Of a stretch of 64,000 nucleotides of DNA, positions 49,159 through 57,891 are shown piece by piece. The notes under the pieces were generated by a model. The model did no database searches. It saw only the letters and a program-made list of their open reading frames with translations, and was not told where the DNA came from. Numbering within the stretch: position 1 is the stretch's first letter; each line of letters starts with the position of its first letter. The translations under genes were made by a program, and so were the position numbers. Source of the DNA: Allosediminivita pacifica (GTDB lineage Bacteria > Pseudomonadota > Alphaproteobacteria > Rhodobacterales > Rhodobacteraceae); the NCBI RefSeq assembly GCF_003054175.1, contig NZ_QBKN01000008.1, positions 1 through 64,000 on the forward strand, given 5' to 3'.

Positions 49159-50322
49159 ATGCTGGCACGGAAACCTGAAGGCTCCGCTGCGCGCCTTGCC
49201 ACGCTGGAGTCCTTCGAGATTCTCGACAGCGGGCGGGAGAAAGCCTTCGACGAGGTGGTCGATCTCGCCGCGCGCATCTGCGACGTGCCGGTGGCCCTCA
49301 TCAGCTTCGTCGACCGTGACCGCCAGTGGTTCAAAGCCTCCGTCGGGATGGAGCGCAACGAGACGCCCCTGGGCGAGTCCATCTGTTCGCATGCCATCCT
49401 CGCCGAGGACGACATCATCGAGATCCCGGACACGGCTCTGGACACGCGGACCGCCGAGAACCCGCTGTGTTCGGGCGCGCGCGACCGGATGCGGTTCTAC
49501 GCCGGCGCGCCGCTCGTCGCATCGAACGGCCACAAGGTCGGCACGCTCTGCGTTCTCGACGACAAGCCGCGCCACCTGACCGATCTGCAGCGCGACACGC
49601 TCAAGGTGCTGGCCGGGCAGGTTATGCGTCAGCTCGAACTGCGCCGTGCCCTGCGCAACGAGGAAGTCCTGCGCAAGGAAATCGACCACCGGGTCAAGAA
49701 CTCGCTCCAGACCGTGCTGTCGGTGATCCGCATCTACGGGGGGCGGCTCAACAGCGAAGAGGCGCGCGACGCCATGTCCGCGGTGGAACGCCGAGTGCAG
49801 GCGGTGGCGCAGCTTCACGCCGAACTCACCCGCAGCACCCATCTCGACCGGGTCGAGCTGCACGCCTACCTCGACCGCGTGGCACGGCTACTACAGGATC
49901 AGGCGCCGCGCGGCGTCCGTGTCGAGACCGATCTGGGTGAGTTGACGGGCAGTTCGCGCACCGCGGCCGTCATGGCCATGGTGGTCAGCGAATTTGTCGC
50001 CAATGCCTTTAAGCACGCCTTTCCGGACGGCCGCGAGGGGCAGGTGCGCGTCACGCTCGGGCGGACGGGGCAGGGGCTGCGCCTGTCGTGCAGCGACGAC
50101 GGCATCGGTGTGACCTCGGTGGCGCCGGCGGCGGCCAATTCGGATATCGCCAGCATCGGCACACGGCTGATGGAGGCCGCCGCCGAGCAGATCGGCGGAG
50201 CACTGGATCTCAGGGGGGACGAGGAGGGCTATCGCCTGACGCTCGATCTTCCTGAAATGACGAGCGACGACGAGGATCTGGAGGAGCCGAAGGTCAGAGC
50301 GGGCGAATTTTCAGCCGCGTGA
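49159..50322 (+). CDS. Soluble GAF-domain sensor histidine kinase (HisKA_2/HWE type)
   Basis: A 387-residue cytoplasmic kinase. Residues of about 15-160 form a GAF sensor domain (VPVALISFVDRDRQWFKASVG, FYAGAPLVASNGHKVGTL). H177 in KEIDHRVKNSLQ is the phosphorylated histidine of the HisKA_2 family. The ATP-binding domain follows with the N box EFVANAFKHAF and DDGIGV. No receiver domain or membrane segment. Such kinases often feed the alphaproteobacterial general stress or light/redox response, but no partner regulator is adjacent. Its last 29 bases overlap the convergent CNNM gene. Confidence 0.88.
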   Translation: MLARKPEGSAARLATLESFEILDSGREKAFDEVVDLAARICDVPVALISFVDRDRQWFKASVGMERNETPLGESICSHAILAEDDIIEIPDTALDTRTAENPLCSGARDRMRFYAGAPLVASNGHKVGTLCVLDDKPRHLTDLQRDTLKVLAGQVMRQLELRRALRNEEVLRKEIDHRVKNSLQTVLSVIRIYGGRLNSEEARDAMSAVERRVQAVAQLHAELTRSTHLDRVELHAYLDRVARLLQDQAPRGVRVETDLGELTGSSRTAAVMAMVVSEFVANAFKHAFPDGREGQVRVTLGRTGQGLRLSCSDDGIGVTSVAPAAANSDIASIGTRLMEAAAEQIGGALDLRGDEEGYRLTLDLPEMTSDDEDLEEPKVRAGEFSAA

Positions 50323-51607
50323 TGCGGTTGCCTTCCCGTTCGACGACCTCGAAGCGGAAGCCATGAAAACTGAAGACCTGCCCAACGGTCGGGATCATCT
50401 GCGCCTCGTGCAGCACGAGGCCTGCGACGGTGTTCGCTTCCTCGTCCGGCAGGGTCCAGTCGGTGGCGCGGTTGAAGTCGCGGATCGTCATGCCGCCCTC
50501 GACCCAGTAGGTCCCGTCCTCGGCGCGGCGGATCGGGAAATCGCCGTCGGGGTCGAACTCGTCGGTGATCTCGCCCACGATCTCCTCGAGGATGTCCTCG
50601 AGCGTGATCATCCCCTGCAGGCTGCCGTATTCGTCCACCACGAGGGCAAAATGCGTGCGGCGGCGCAGGAACTGCCGCATCTGATCGTCGAGCGAGGTGG
50701 TGTTCGGCACGAAGTAGGGCTTCATCGCCACGTCCGCGATGCGAAAGGTCTCGAGCGCGGCAAAGCCCTTTTCGCCGGCCTCGCCAAGCAACTTGTACAT
50801 GGCGCGCAGCAGGTCCTTGGCGTGGATCACGCCGATGATGTTCTCCTGCTCCTCGCGGAAGACGGGCAGGCGGGTGTGCGGGCTCTCGAGACACTGGTTC
50901 AGGATGTCCTGAGGCTCGGAATCCGCATCGATCATCTCGATGCCCGAGCGGTGCAGCATGACCTCTTCCACGGTGCGTTCGGCCAGGTCGAGCGCGCCGA
51001 GAATCCGGTCGCGGTCTTCCTTCTCGACCACGCCTTCGGAATGGCCGAGGTTCAGCGCGCCGGCGATTTCCTCGCGCACGGCAAGGATCTGGCTGTCGGG
51101 ATCGGTCCGCACGCCGAAGACCCGCAGAACCCCGCGCACCAGCATTCGCACCAGCGACACCATGGGCGCGAACAGCTTGACCACGACCGAGATCGGCGTC
51201 GCGACGCCCGCGGCCGCGCTTTCGGGGTTGGTGATGGCATAGGTCTTGGGCAGCACCTCGGCGAAGATCAGCACAAGCAGCGTCATGACGATGGTCGCCA
51301 GCGCCACGCCGCTTTCGCCGAAGAGGTTGGTGAACAGCGCCGTCGCCAGAGACGTGGCCAGGATATTGACGAGGTTGTTGCCCAGCAGCACCGACCCGAT
51401 CAGCCGCTCGCTGTCCTCTGTCAGCTTCAGCGCACGTTCCGCCCCCTTCGAGCCACGGTCGATGGCCGCGCGCAGCTTACCGCGCGAGGCCGCCGTCAAC
51501 GCGGTCTCGGAACCGGAGAAGAAGGCGGACAGCATGATAAGGCACAAAATTGCCGCGGAGGTGATCCAGAATGCGGCGTCGAGAAGGGTCGTATCGGTTT
51601 CCATCAT
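50294..51607 (-). CDS. CNNM/CorC-HlyC family membrane transporter
   Basis: This 437-residue inner-membrane protein has an N-terminal CNNM (DUF21) domain of three to four helices (ILCLIMLSAFFSGSETALTA), then a CBS pair (about 215-330; ENIIGVIHAKDL and GSLQGMITLEDILEEIVGEI), then a C-terminal CorC_HlyC domain. The family exports magnesium or cobalt or protects against their excess. Names such as hemolysin are historical. Start ATG-ATG at 51606 with AAGG upstream. Convergent overlap with the kinase gene. Confidence 0.9.
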   Translation of the reverse strand: MMETDTTLLDAAFWITSAAILCLIMLSAFFSGSETALTAASRGKLRAAIDRGSKGAERALKLTEDSERLIGSVLLGNNLVNILATSLATALFTNLFGESGVALATIVMTLLVLIFAEVLPKTYAITNPESAAAGVATPISVVVKLFAPMVSLVRMLVRGVLRVFGVRTDPDSQILAVREEIAGALNLGHSEGVVEKEDRDRILGALDLAERTVEEVMLHRSGIEMIDADSEPQDILNQCLESPHTRLPVFREEQENIIGVIHAKDLLRAMYKLLGEAGEKGFAALETFRIADVAMKPYFVPNTTSLDDQMRQFLRRRTHFALVVDEYGSLQGMITLEDILEEIVGEITDEFDPDGDFPIRRAEDGTYWVEGGMTIRDFNRATDWTLPDEEANTVAGLVLHEAQMIPTVGQVFSFHGFRFEVVEREGNRITRLKIRPL

Positions 51608-51674
51608 CCGGGCCTTGTTGTCGGGGACAGTGGGGTTATGGGATGGGGCCCGGCGGCCTGCAAGGGGAGTTGCA

Positions 51675-52499
51675 ATGCGCGTCTTTGATCTGGGCCCGCG
51701 CCACGGCCCGATGCTGGCCTTTGGCGGACCCTATTCCAACCTTCATGCCCTGCGCGCCATGCGCGGGCTCGCCCGGGCCGAGAATTTCGACAAGAAATCG
51801 GTCATCTGCACCGGGGACGTGGTCGCCTACGGCAGTCAGCCGCGCGAATGCGTCGCAGAGATGCGCAAGTGGGGGATCACCTGCGTGGCCGGCAACTGCG
51901 AGCTGCAGCTTGCGGCAGGCGCCGACAGCTGCGGCTGCGGATTCACGGCAGGGTCGCTTTGCGACGCCCTCTCGGCTGGCTGGTACGGCTATGCCAACGA
52001 CACCCTGACCGAGGTCGAGCGCACCTGGATGGCGGCCTGCCCGGATCTGGTGGTCTTCACCATGGGCGGCCGGCGGTACGTTGTACTGCACGGTGGTGCC
52101 AGCGCCGTGGCGGAATTCCTCTGGCACGACAGCCCTGTCTCGGCCTTCGCGCAGGAGGTCGCCATGCTCGAGGACGTGCTTGGCGGCCCAATCGACGCGG
52201 TGATCGCGGGCCACAGCGGCGTGCCTTTCCGGCGGCGCGTGGCAGGGGTCGACTGGATCAACGCGGGCGTCATCGGCATGCCGGCCCACGATGGCACGGC
52301 CGCGACGCGCTTCGCGGTCATCCACCCCACTGGCGATGTCGACCAGCGCGAGCTTCTCTACGACGCGCAGGCGGCGCATGACCACATGGTCGCCAAGGGG
52401 CTGACCCAAGGCTACCACACCGCGCTGCTGTCTGGCTGGTGGCCATCCGAGGACGTCCTGCCGCACTCACTGCGCCGGATCCAGGGCGTCGCCGAGTAG
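51675..52499 (+). CDS. Atypical metallophosphoesterase-fold protein
   Basis: A 274-residue protein related to the YfcE/DUF-type calcineurin-like phosphoesterases. ICTGDVVAYG (D48) and LHGG match family motifs. However, the first DxH is replaced by GGPYSN, the GNHD motif reads GNCE (C75) and the GHTH motif reads GHSG. A CGCG cluster follows at 86-89. The altered ligands suggest a different metal or no catalysis. The start (51675) follows GGGGAG; the longer frame lies over the CNNM gene. Four bases before the convergent xerD stop. Confidence 0.8.
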   Translation: MRVFDLGPRHGPMLAFGGPYSNLHALRAMRGLARAENFDKKSVICTGDVVAYGSQPRECVAEMRKWGITCVAGNCELQLAAGADSCGCGFTAGSLCDALSAGWYGYANDTLTEVERTWMAACPDLVVFTMGGRRYVVLHGGASAVAEFLWHDSPVSAFAQEVAMLEDVLGGPIDAVIAGHSGVPFRRRVAGVDWINAGVIGMPAHDGTAATRFAVIHPTGDVDQRELLYDAQAAHDHMVAKGLTQGYHTALLSGWWPSEDVLPHSLRRIQGVAE

Positions 52500-52503
52500 G
52501 TTC

Positions 52504-53427
52504 CTAGCCTTTCGACAGGGGGTGATGCTCCAGCACGAGCGCGCGCAGCCGCTCTTCCAGAACGTGGGTATAGATCTCGGTCGTTGCCACGTCGGCATGG
52601 CCCAGAAGCGTCTGGATCGCCCGCAGGTCGGCGCCGTTTTCCAGCAGATGCGTTGCGAAGGCGTGGCGCAGCGTGTGCGGCGTGACCTTCTCGGGGGACA
52701 CGCCCGCGCGAACGGCAAGATCCTTGATCCGCAGGTAAAAGGCGTGCCGGGTCAAGTGCCCGGCCTTGCCGCGCGAGGGAAAGAGAAAGCCCGAGGCCGA
52801 GTGGCCGGCCATCCGCGCGGCATCCTCCTGTGCGTCGCGCAGCGCCACCCATGTGGCGAGCGCCTCGCGGGCAGGCGGCGAGAGCGGCACCATGCGTTCC
52901 TTGCCGCCCTTTCCGCGGATCAGCAGCATCCGCGGATCACCCCGCGCCGCGCTCAGCGGCAGCGCCACAAGTTCGCTCACGCGCATACCGGTGGCATAGA
53001 GCAGCTGCATCAGGCATCGGTCGCGCGCGCGGTCTGTCTCGTTGCGGCCATGGCTCTCGGCCGCCTCGAGCAGCCGGTCGACCTCTTCCAGCGAGAGTGT
53101 CTTTGGCAGGCGCTTGTCCCGTCCGGGGCCCGCGATCCGGATCGCGGGATTGTCCTCGCGCAGGCCTTCCTCGAAGGCAAAGCGATATAGCTGCTTCAGC
53201 GCCGAAAGCCGCCGGGCCCGCGTGGCGCGCGACAGCCCCCGCGCGTCGCAGTCCACAAGATAGGCCTCTAGATCTGCCATCTGCGCGCGCTGCAGGTCCT
53301 TGCCCTGATCAGTGAGCCAGGCCTCGGCATGATCGAGGTCCCGCCTGTAGCTCTCGAGCGTGTTGCGCGCCGCGCCGCGCTCGGCCGCCAGCGCCTCGAG
53401 GAAGAGCGGAACCCAGCCTCCGCTCAT
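52504..53427 (-). CDS. xerD: Site-specific tyrosine recombinase XerD
   Basis: A 307-residue recombinase that resolves chromosome dimers at dif together with XerC. The N-terminal core-binding SAM-like domain (about 1-95) is followed by the catalytic domain with Arg in ATGMRVSEL, the HTLRHAFATHLL box and LLGHADVATTEIYTH ending in the nucleophilic Tyr. The adjacent chromosomal genes are housekeeping, so this is the cellular recombinase and not a phage integrase. Its start overlaps the previous gene's stop by four bases. Confidence 0.93.
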   Translation of the reverse strand: MSGGWVPLFLEALAAERGAARNTLESYRRDLDHAEAWLTDQGKDLQRAQMADLEAYLVDCDARGLSRATRARRLSALKQLYRFAFEEGLREDNPAIRIAGPGRDKRLPKTLSLEEVDRLLEAAESHGRNETDRARDRCLMQLLYATGMRVSELVALPLSAARGDPRMLLIRGKGGKERMVPLSPPAREALATWVALRDAQEDAARMAGHSASGFLFPSRGKAGHLTRHAFYLRIKDLAVRAGVSPEKVTPHTLRHAFATHLLENGADLRAIQTLLGHADVATTEIYTHVLEERLRALVLEHHPLSKG

Positions 53428-54893
53428 CGCCGCGCCCGTTCCGCATCGAGCAGCATGACCTGCAAGGCGGCCTGCCGCGCCGCATCCTCGAGCCCGATCT
53501 GCCGCATCGCGGCCAGCGCGTCGGTCAGGTCGTCACCGTTGCCGGCCGCCCCCGCCGAGAAAAGCGCGATGGCCCGCAGGATCACCTCGCCAAGCCGCCC
53601 GTCCGAAAGCTGCGCTTCAAGTTGCATCGGCATGGCGGCATCCCCGAAAGCCGCCGCAACGGCATCGGCATGGGGCAGGGCGGGCAGCTCCGTCGCTGCC
53701 AATGTCTCGCCCGCGGCGATCGCGGCGAGGAAGGCGCCCTCCGGCCCCTCTGCGCCACGCAGCAGGCTCTCGTAATCGGGCGAGAGCGCCGCGGCGCGCA
53801 GCGCGATCTCCGCCGCGCGCCCCGTCAGGTCGATCCTGGAAAGATCGCTCGCGAAGAGCTCCGAGAACGGCACAAGCAGCCCGGCGCTGGCCATCTGCGG
53901 CCAGACCGCCCGCAGAGCCGGCGCGATCCGGTCCGGCCTGCGGCTTCGGAGCGCCACTTCGAAATCCTGCAGCGCCGCCACCCGGTCCCAGACCCCGCCC
54001 GAGGCCGCGGCCTCCCGCTGCGTATAGAGGCCCAAAAGCCGGTTCGCCGGAAGGCTGCCCGCGCGCGCCAGCCGCTCTGCCGCCAGAAGCTGCGCCCGCC
54101 AGCCATTGTCGCCGCTCAGGTCCTGCACGGCAAAGGGCAGGGGCAACGGATCGGTGGGCAGCGGCTCGCCGATGGCCTCGAAAAGCCGCACTTCGAGCGG
54201 CGTCGGCCGGACCGGCGGCGTCAGCGCGCGCTGCGGTTCCGCCTCGGGATCGAGGAAGAGCGCGATCAACGCGGCATCCCGGGGCGCCAGCGCCCCCATC
54301 GCAGCTGCCGCCCCATGGCTCAGCGCGGCGCGATCCCACTGGCCCGCGCGCGCAAGGCAGTAGATCCGCAGCCCGAGGTCGTCGGTCAGGGTGGGGCGTG
54401 CGGCGATCTCCCTGCAGGGGCCCTGCGGTCGCCCCATCAGCAGACTCAACTCGGCCCACCGCGTGAAAAGCTCCGGTGCCGCATGCCCCGACCGTTCCAC
54501 GAGCGCCAGCGCCTCCTCGACGGCGCCCTGTGCCTCGAGCCGGTCGAGTCGCGCGGCCAGCAGGGTCACGCCCCCGGGCTGCGGCGGTTCGGCCTCGGCC
54601 AGCATCAGCGTCACCAGAAGCGCCCGCAACACCGGCACCGACGGGTCCACTGCCGCCACCAGGTCGGCCAACGTATCGGCCCGCGACCCGACCCAGAGAT
54701 CGGCGGGAAGTCCTGTCACCGCCGGCGACAGCAGGCCCACGCCACCGGGTCCGGGATCGCCCAGCGAGCGCTCCTCGACCTGCGGCGGCAGGCCGCTCTG
54801 GACGCTCTCGGAGAGAAAGGGCTGCGCCATCGCGCAGGGTGCGGCAAGGAGAAGGGCCACGAGCGACCCCGCGGCGGCGGATCTAGTCCGCAT
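53424..54893 (-). CDS. Exported hypothetical protein with helical-repeat appearance (489 aa)
   Basis: The signal peptide MRTRSAAAGSLVALLLAAPC is cut after AMAQ. The mature protein is Ala/Leu-rich with many short amphipathic helices, somewhat like a TPR-type repeat, but the repeats are not regular enough to count. No enzyme motif is seen. GGAGCTTG before the ATG fixes the start inside the end of the upstream 49-residue gene. It forms a three-gene unit with that gene and xerD, an arrangement that would be consistent with an envelope role linked to division, though this is only inference. Confidence 0.75.
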   Translation of the reverse strand: MRTRSAAAGSLVALLLAAPCAMAQPFLSESVQSGLPPQVEERSLGDPGPGGVGLLSPAVTGLPADLWVGSRADTLADLVAAVDPSVPVLRALLVTLMLAEAEPPQPGGVTLLAARLDRLEAQGAVEEALALVERSGHAAPELFTRWAELSLLMGRPQGPCREIAARPTLTDDLGLRIYCLARAGQWDRAALSHGAAAAMGALAPRDAALIALFLDPEAEPQRALTPPVRPTPLEVRLFEAIGEPLPTDPLPLPFAVQDLSGDNGWRAQLLAAERLARAGSLPANRLLGLYTQREAAASGGVWDRVAALQDFEVALRSRRPDRIAPALRAVWPQMASAGLLVPFSELFASDLSRIDLTGRAAEIALRAAALSPDYESLLRGAEGPEGAFLAAIAAGETLAATELPALPHADAVAAAFGDAAMPMQLEAQLSDGRLGEVILRAIALFSAGAAGNGDDLTDALAAMRQIGLEDAARQAALQVMLLDAERARR

Positions 54894-55032
54894 CAAGCTC
54901 CACCGGAAGGCGCCGCTCGGTCTGGGGCGGGGCGAAGTCGGCGCCGAAGTACGGCCCCACATACGCATAGGCCACCAGCGCGATCGCCGCCAGAATCGCA
55001 AGATAGATCAACCACTTCAGGATGCGCCCCAT
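54883..55032 (-). CDS. Small single-pass membrane protein (49 aa)
   Basis: The protein begins MGRILKWLIYLAILAAIALV and has one N-terminal membrane helix followed by a hydrophilic tail that starts GPYFGADFAPP and ends VELDAD. Its last codons overlap the start of the exported 489-residue protein by 11 bases, so the two are translationally coupled. It is divergent from aroK. No family name is known to me; the clean overlap and typical membrane layout argue that it is real. Confidence 0.7.
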   Translation of the reverse strand: MGRILKWLIYLAILAAIALVAYAYVGPYFGADFAPPQTERRLPVELDAD

Positions 55033-55129
55033 GTTGCGCTCACTCCCTGCCCCGATATTTTTCGCTTTGTACCTAGCCTTTTTGGAGGCTTCACGTCATT
55101 CACGCAATGATCACATCAATGGGCAACGG

Positions 55130-55699
55130 ATGGCCGAGAGACAAGGGCAACAGGGCAGCAATCTTCGCCGGACGGTGGTTCTGGTCGGCATGATGGGGGC
55201 GGGCAAGACCGCGGTGGGCCGCACGCTCGCCGCGCAGCTTGGCGTGGGCTTCCGCGATTCGGACCAGGAGATCGAGCGCGCCGCCAGCATGAGCATCCCC
55301 GAGATCTTCGCCCGCGACGGCGAGCCGTTCTTCCGCGCGCGCGAACACGAGGTCATCTCGCGCCTGCTCGACGGGCCGCCCTGCGTGCTCTCGACCGGCG
55401 GCGGGGCGTTCCTCTCCGAGGCCAACCGTAGGGTCATGTCGGAAAAAGGTGTCTCGGTCTGGCTCGACGCCGATCTCGAGACGCTCTGGCAGCGAGTGCG
55501 ACACAAGGGCACGCGGCCGCTTTTGCGCACCGCCGATCCCCACGCCACCCTGGCGGCGCTGCACGCCGAACGCGCGCCGGTCTATGCGCTGGCTGACCTC
55601 ACCGTGCCCTCCGACCGCGACATCAGCCTCGCCGACATGGCCCTGCGCGTGCAGGCCGCACTTGTCGCGCGCGGCGACATCCTGGAGCAGACCCCATGA
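55130..55699 (+). CDS. aroK: Shikimate kinase
   Basis: A 189-residue P-loop kinase that phosphorylates shikimate. Walker A GMMGAGKT (about 20-27), the shikimate-binding DSDQEIE and the lid region with RPLLRT are intact; the STGGGAF motif holds the substrate. Start taken at ATG 55130; it lacks a strong ribosome site and an upstream in-frame start at 55022 would run into the divergent small gene, so it is the weaker option. Overlaps aroB by four bases, the usual aroKB pair. Confidence 0.93.
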   Translation: MAERQGQQGSNLRRTVVLVGMMGAGKTAVGRTLAAQLGVGFRDSDQEIERAASMSIPEIFARDGEPFFRAREHEVISRLLDGPPCVLSTGGGAFLSEANRRVMSEKGVSVWLDADLETLWQRVRHKGTRPLLRTADPHATLAALHAERAPVYALADLTVPSDRDISLADMALRVQAALVARGDILEQTP

Positions 55700-56835
55700 C
55701 CGGCCAGACCGCCCCTGACAGCGCCCCCGAAATCGCAACCGTGTCCGTGCCGCTGCCGGGGCGGGAATACGACGTTCGCATCGGCCCGGGGCTCATCGCC
55801 CGTGCGGGTGCGGAAATCGCCCCGCTGCTCGCCCGGCCCCGTGCGGTGATCGTCACCGACGCCAATGTGGCCGCAGCCCATCTGTCCGCCCTGCAGGACG
55901 CTTTGCGCACCGTCGGCATCGCCTCCGAGGCGCTGACCCTGCCGCCCGGCGAGGGTACCAAGAACTGGGAGAACCTCACCCGCACCTGCGACTGGCTGCT
56001 CGACCAGAAGGTGGAACGCCGCGACGTGGTCATCGCGCTTGGCGGTGGCGTGATCGGCGATCTTGTCGGCTTCGCTGCTGCCGTCCTGCGCCGCGGCGTG
56101 CGTTTCGTCCAGGTGCCCACCAGCCTGCTGGCGCAGGTCGACAGCTCGGTCGGCGGCAAGACCGGCATCAACACGGGCCATGGCAAGAACCTGATCGGCG
56201 CCTTCCACCAGCCCGCGCTGGTGCTGGCCGACACCGCCGCGCTCGACACGCTGCCGCCGCGCGATTTCCGCGCGGGCTATGGCGAGGTGGTGAAATACGG
56301 GCTGCTGGGCGACGCGGATTTCTTCCACTGGCTCGAGGACAACGGCGCCGCTGCCGCCCGCGGCGATGCGGCAGCCCGCCAGCACGCGGTGAAACGCTCG
56401 GTCGAGATGAAGGCCGAGATCGTGCTGCGCGACGAGACCGAGCAGGGGGACCGCGCGCTGCTGAACCTCGGCCACACCTTCTGCCACGCGCTCGAGGCGG
56501 CGACCGGCTATTCCGACCGGCTGCTGCACGGCGAGGGTGTCGCGGTGGGCTGCGCGCTGGCCTTCGACCTCTCCGCCCGCCTCGGCCTTTGCCCGCAGGA
56601 GGACCCGAGCCGTGTCTCGGCACATCTGCGCGCCATGAACATGAAGGCAGATCTGTCGGACATCCCCGGGCATCTGCCGGATGCAGACGCGCTGCTGGAC
56701 CTCATGGGGCAGGACAAGAAGGTGGTGGACGGTCAGCTGCGCTTCATTCTGGCGCGCGGAATCGGGCAGGCCTTCGTTACCTCGGACGTCCCGCGTGATG
56801 CGGTGCGCGACCTCCTGGCCGAGCGCCTCGCCTGA
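55696..56835 (+). CDS. aroB: 3-dehydroquinate synthase
   Basis: This 379-residue NAD- and metal-dependent enzyme makes 3-dehydroquinate, the second step of the shikimate pathway. LGGGVIGDLVGFAAA (about 115-130), PTSLLAQVDSSVGGKTGIN and the metal-binding LNLGHTFCHALE and HGEGVAVG motifs are all present. Co-translated with aroK. Followed by a copy of the double-hairpin repeat. Confidence 0.95.
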   Translation: MTGQTAPDSAPEIATVSVPLPGREYDVRIGPGLIARAGAEIAPLLARPRAVIVTDANVAAAHLSALQDALRTVGIASEALTLPPGEGTKNWENLTRTCDWLLDQKVERRDVVIALGGGVIGDLVGFAAAVLRRGVRFVQVPTSLLAQVDSSVGGKTGINTGHGKNLIGAFHQPALVLADTAALDTLPPRDFRAGYGEVVKYGLLGDADFFHWLEDNGAAAARGDAAARQHAVKRSVEMKAEIVLRDETEQGDRALLNLGHTFCHALEAATGYSDRLLHGEGVAVGCALAFDLSARLGLCPQEDPSRVSAHLRAMNMKADLSDIPGHLPDADALLDLMGQDKKVVDGQLRFILARGIGQAFVTSDVPRDAVRDLLAERLA

Positions 56836-56844
56836 GGCTTCTTT

Positions 56845-56896
56845 TCGCCGGAAATACCTCGGGGGAGGCCCAAAGGGCCGGGGGCAGAGCCCCCTC
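56845..56896. repeat. Intergenic double-hairpin repeat, copy 2
   Basis: AAATACCTCGGGGG is followed by GGCCC-AAA-GGGCC and then GGGGGC-AGA-GCCCCC. The outer layout is the same as at 2493-2553, while the first stem has a different sequence that still pairs. It lies between the convergent aroB and the gene at 56923. Confidence 0.7.
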
Positions 56897-56922
56897 TGCC
56901 GCGTCTCAAGGCCGCCATCACC

Positions 56923-57273
56923 TCAGAAGAAGGCGACCCGCTCGGCGCGTTCGGGGTCGGGGAAACGCCGGTAGAGCCCGACGTCGGCGGTGACGATCTG
57001 GTTGTGCACGGCGTTGTAGAGCTGCTCGATCTCCTCGTCGGGCTGCACCAGCGTCCGGAAGGCGCGGTCGAGCTGGCCCATGTCCTCGACCTCGATGTTG
57101 AGCAGGAAATCCGTGTGACGGTCGGATGAGAGCCCGAGCTTGCGCCGGTAGAGATGCCAGTCGACGATGACGTCGCGCGACTTCAACAGGTCCATCCATT
57201 CCGCCAGCGCCTTGGCGAAGACCAGCGACTTGGCCTCCTTCTTCAACTCGATCGAGCAGGTGTAGAGATTCAT
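56923..57273 (-). CDS. DUF6614-like small protein (116 aa)
   Basis: A soluble alpha-beta protein, possibly a dimeric ferredoxin-like barrel: it starts MNLYTCSIELKKEAKSLVFA and includes VDWHLYRRKLGL, TDFLLNIEVEDMGQLDRAF and a C-terminal VGLYRRFPDPERAE. I associate it tentatively with DUF6614, a family without known function. AAGGAT precedes the start. No functional link to neighbours is visible. Confidence 0.7.
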   Translation of the reverse strand: MNLYTCSIELKKEAKSLVFAKALAEWMDLLKSRDVIVDWHLYRRKLGLSSDRHTDFLLNIEVEDMGQLDRAFRTLVQPDEEIEQLYNAVHNQIVTADVGLYRRFPDPERAERVAFF

Positions 57274-57341
57274 TCGGGGCGATCCTTTCGCGCGGGTTGC
57301 CCGCAGGATCGCCCCGAAAACTTGCTTGCAAGTTAAGCTAG

Positions 57342-57734
57342 TCAGGCCGCGACGGTGGTGCTGCGGCCCATGACGCGGTCGAGAGACCAGGCGCCGGCGC
57401 CAGCCACGGCGATGGCGATGTAGCCGCCGGCCATGGCGAGGTTCTTCAGAAGCTGGGTCTGTTCGGAACCGTGGTACATGACGGCGGTCACGATGCAGAA
57501 GGCGGCCAGCGCCAGCGCGACGATGCGGGTCTGGAAGCCCAGGATCAGGGCGAGGCCGCCCAGGATCTCGAACAGCACGGCGGGCCAGGCGAGGAAGGCG
57601 GGAATGCCGCCGGCGGCCATGTACTGGGCAAAGCCGTCGACGCCGCCGAGCTTGCCCCAGCCGGACAGCAGGAACAGGAGTCCCATCAGGATGCGGGCGA
57701 CGAGCATGGCGGTGTTGTGAGTGGTAGCGTTCAT
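57342..57734 (-). CDS. DoxX-family membrane protein
   Basis: A 130-residue inner-membrane protein with four helices. LVARILMGLLFLLSGWGKL near the N terminus and FEILGGLALILGFQTRI in the middle are the DoxX/DoxD pattern. Family members take part in redox and membrane-integrity functions without a single defined reaction. Start at 57734 with AAGGAC upstream. It lies between gyrA and the DUF6614-like gene on the same strand but separated from both by over 60 bases. Confidence 0.85.
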   Translation of the reverse strand: MNATTHNTAMLVARILMGLLFLLSGWGKLGGVDGFAQYMAAGGIPAFLAWPAVLFEILGGLALILGFQTRIVALALAAFCIVTAVMYHGSEQTQLLKNLAMAGGYIAIAVAGAGAWSLDRVMGRSTTVAA

Positions 57735-57858
57735 TCGGTCAGTCCTTTCGGAAACGGGATGACCGGAACATGGCGCCAAACGAAGTTGTGCGGAATTCGA
57801 GAGTTTCTCACATCTCGGGTGCGCTCGCGCGCAGAAGCGGCGCTCACTTTCGCGTCAG

Positions 57859-57883
57859 CCGGCGCCGAAACGGGCGGCGCCGG
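57859..57883 (-). terminator. Hairpin downstream of gyrA
   Basis: CCGGCGCCG and CGGCGCCGG form a perfect nine-base stem around a seven-base loop, nine bases after the gyrA stop. There is no T run on the minus strand, so termination is likely but not of the canonical type. Confidence 0.45.
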
Positions 57884-57891
57884 CCGGGAAA

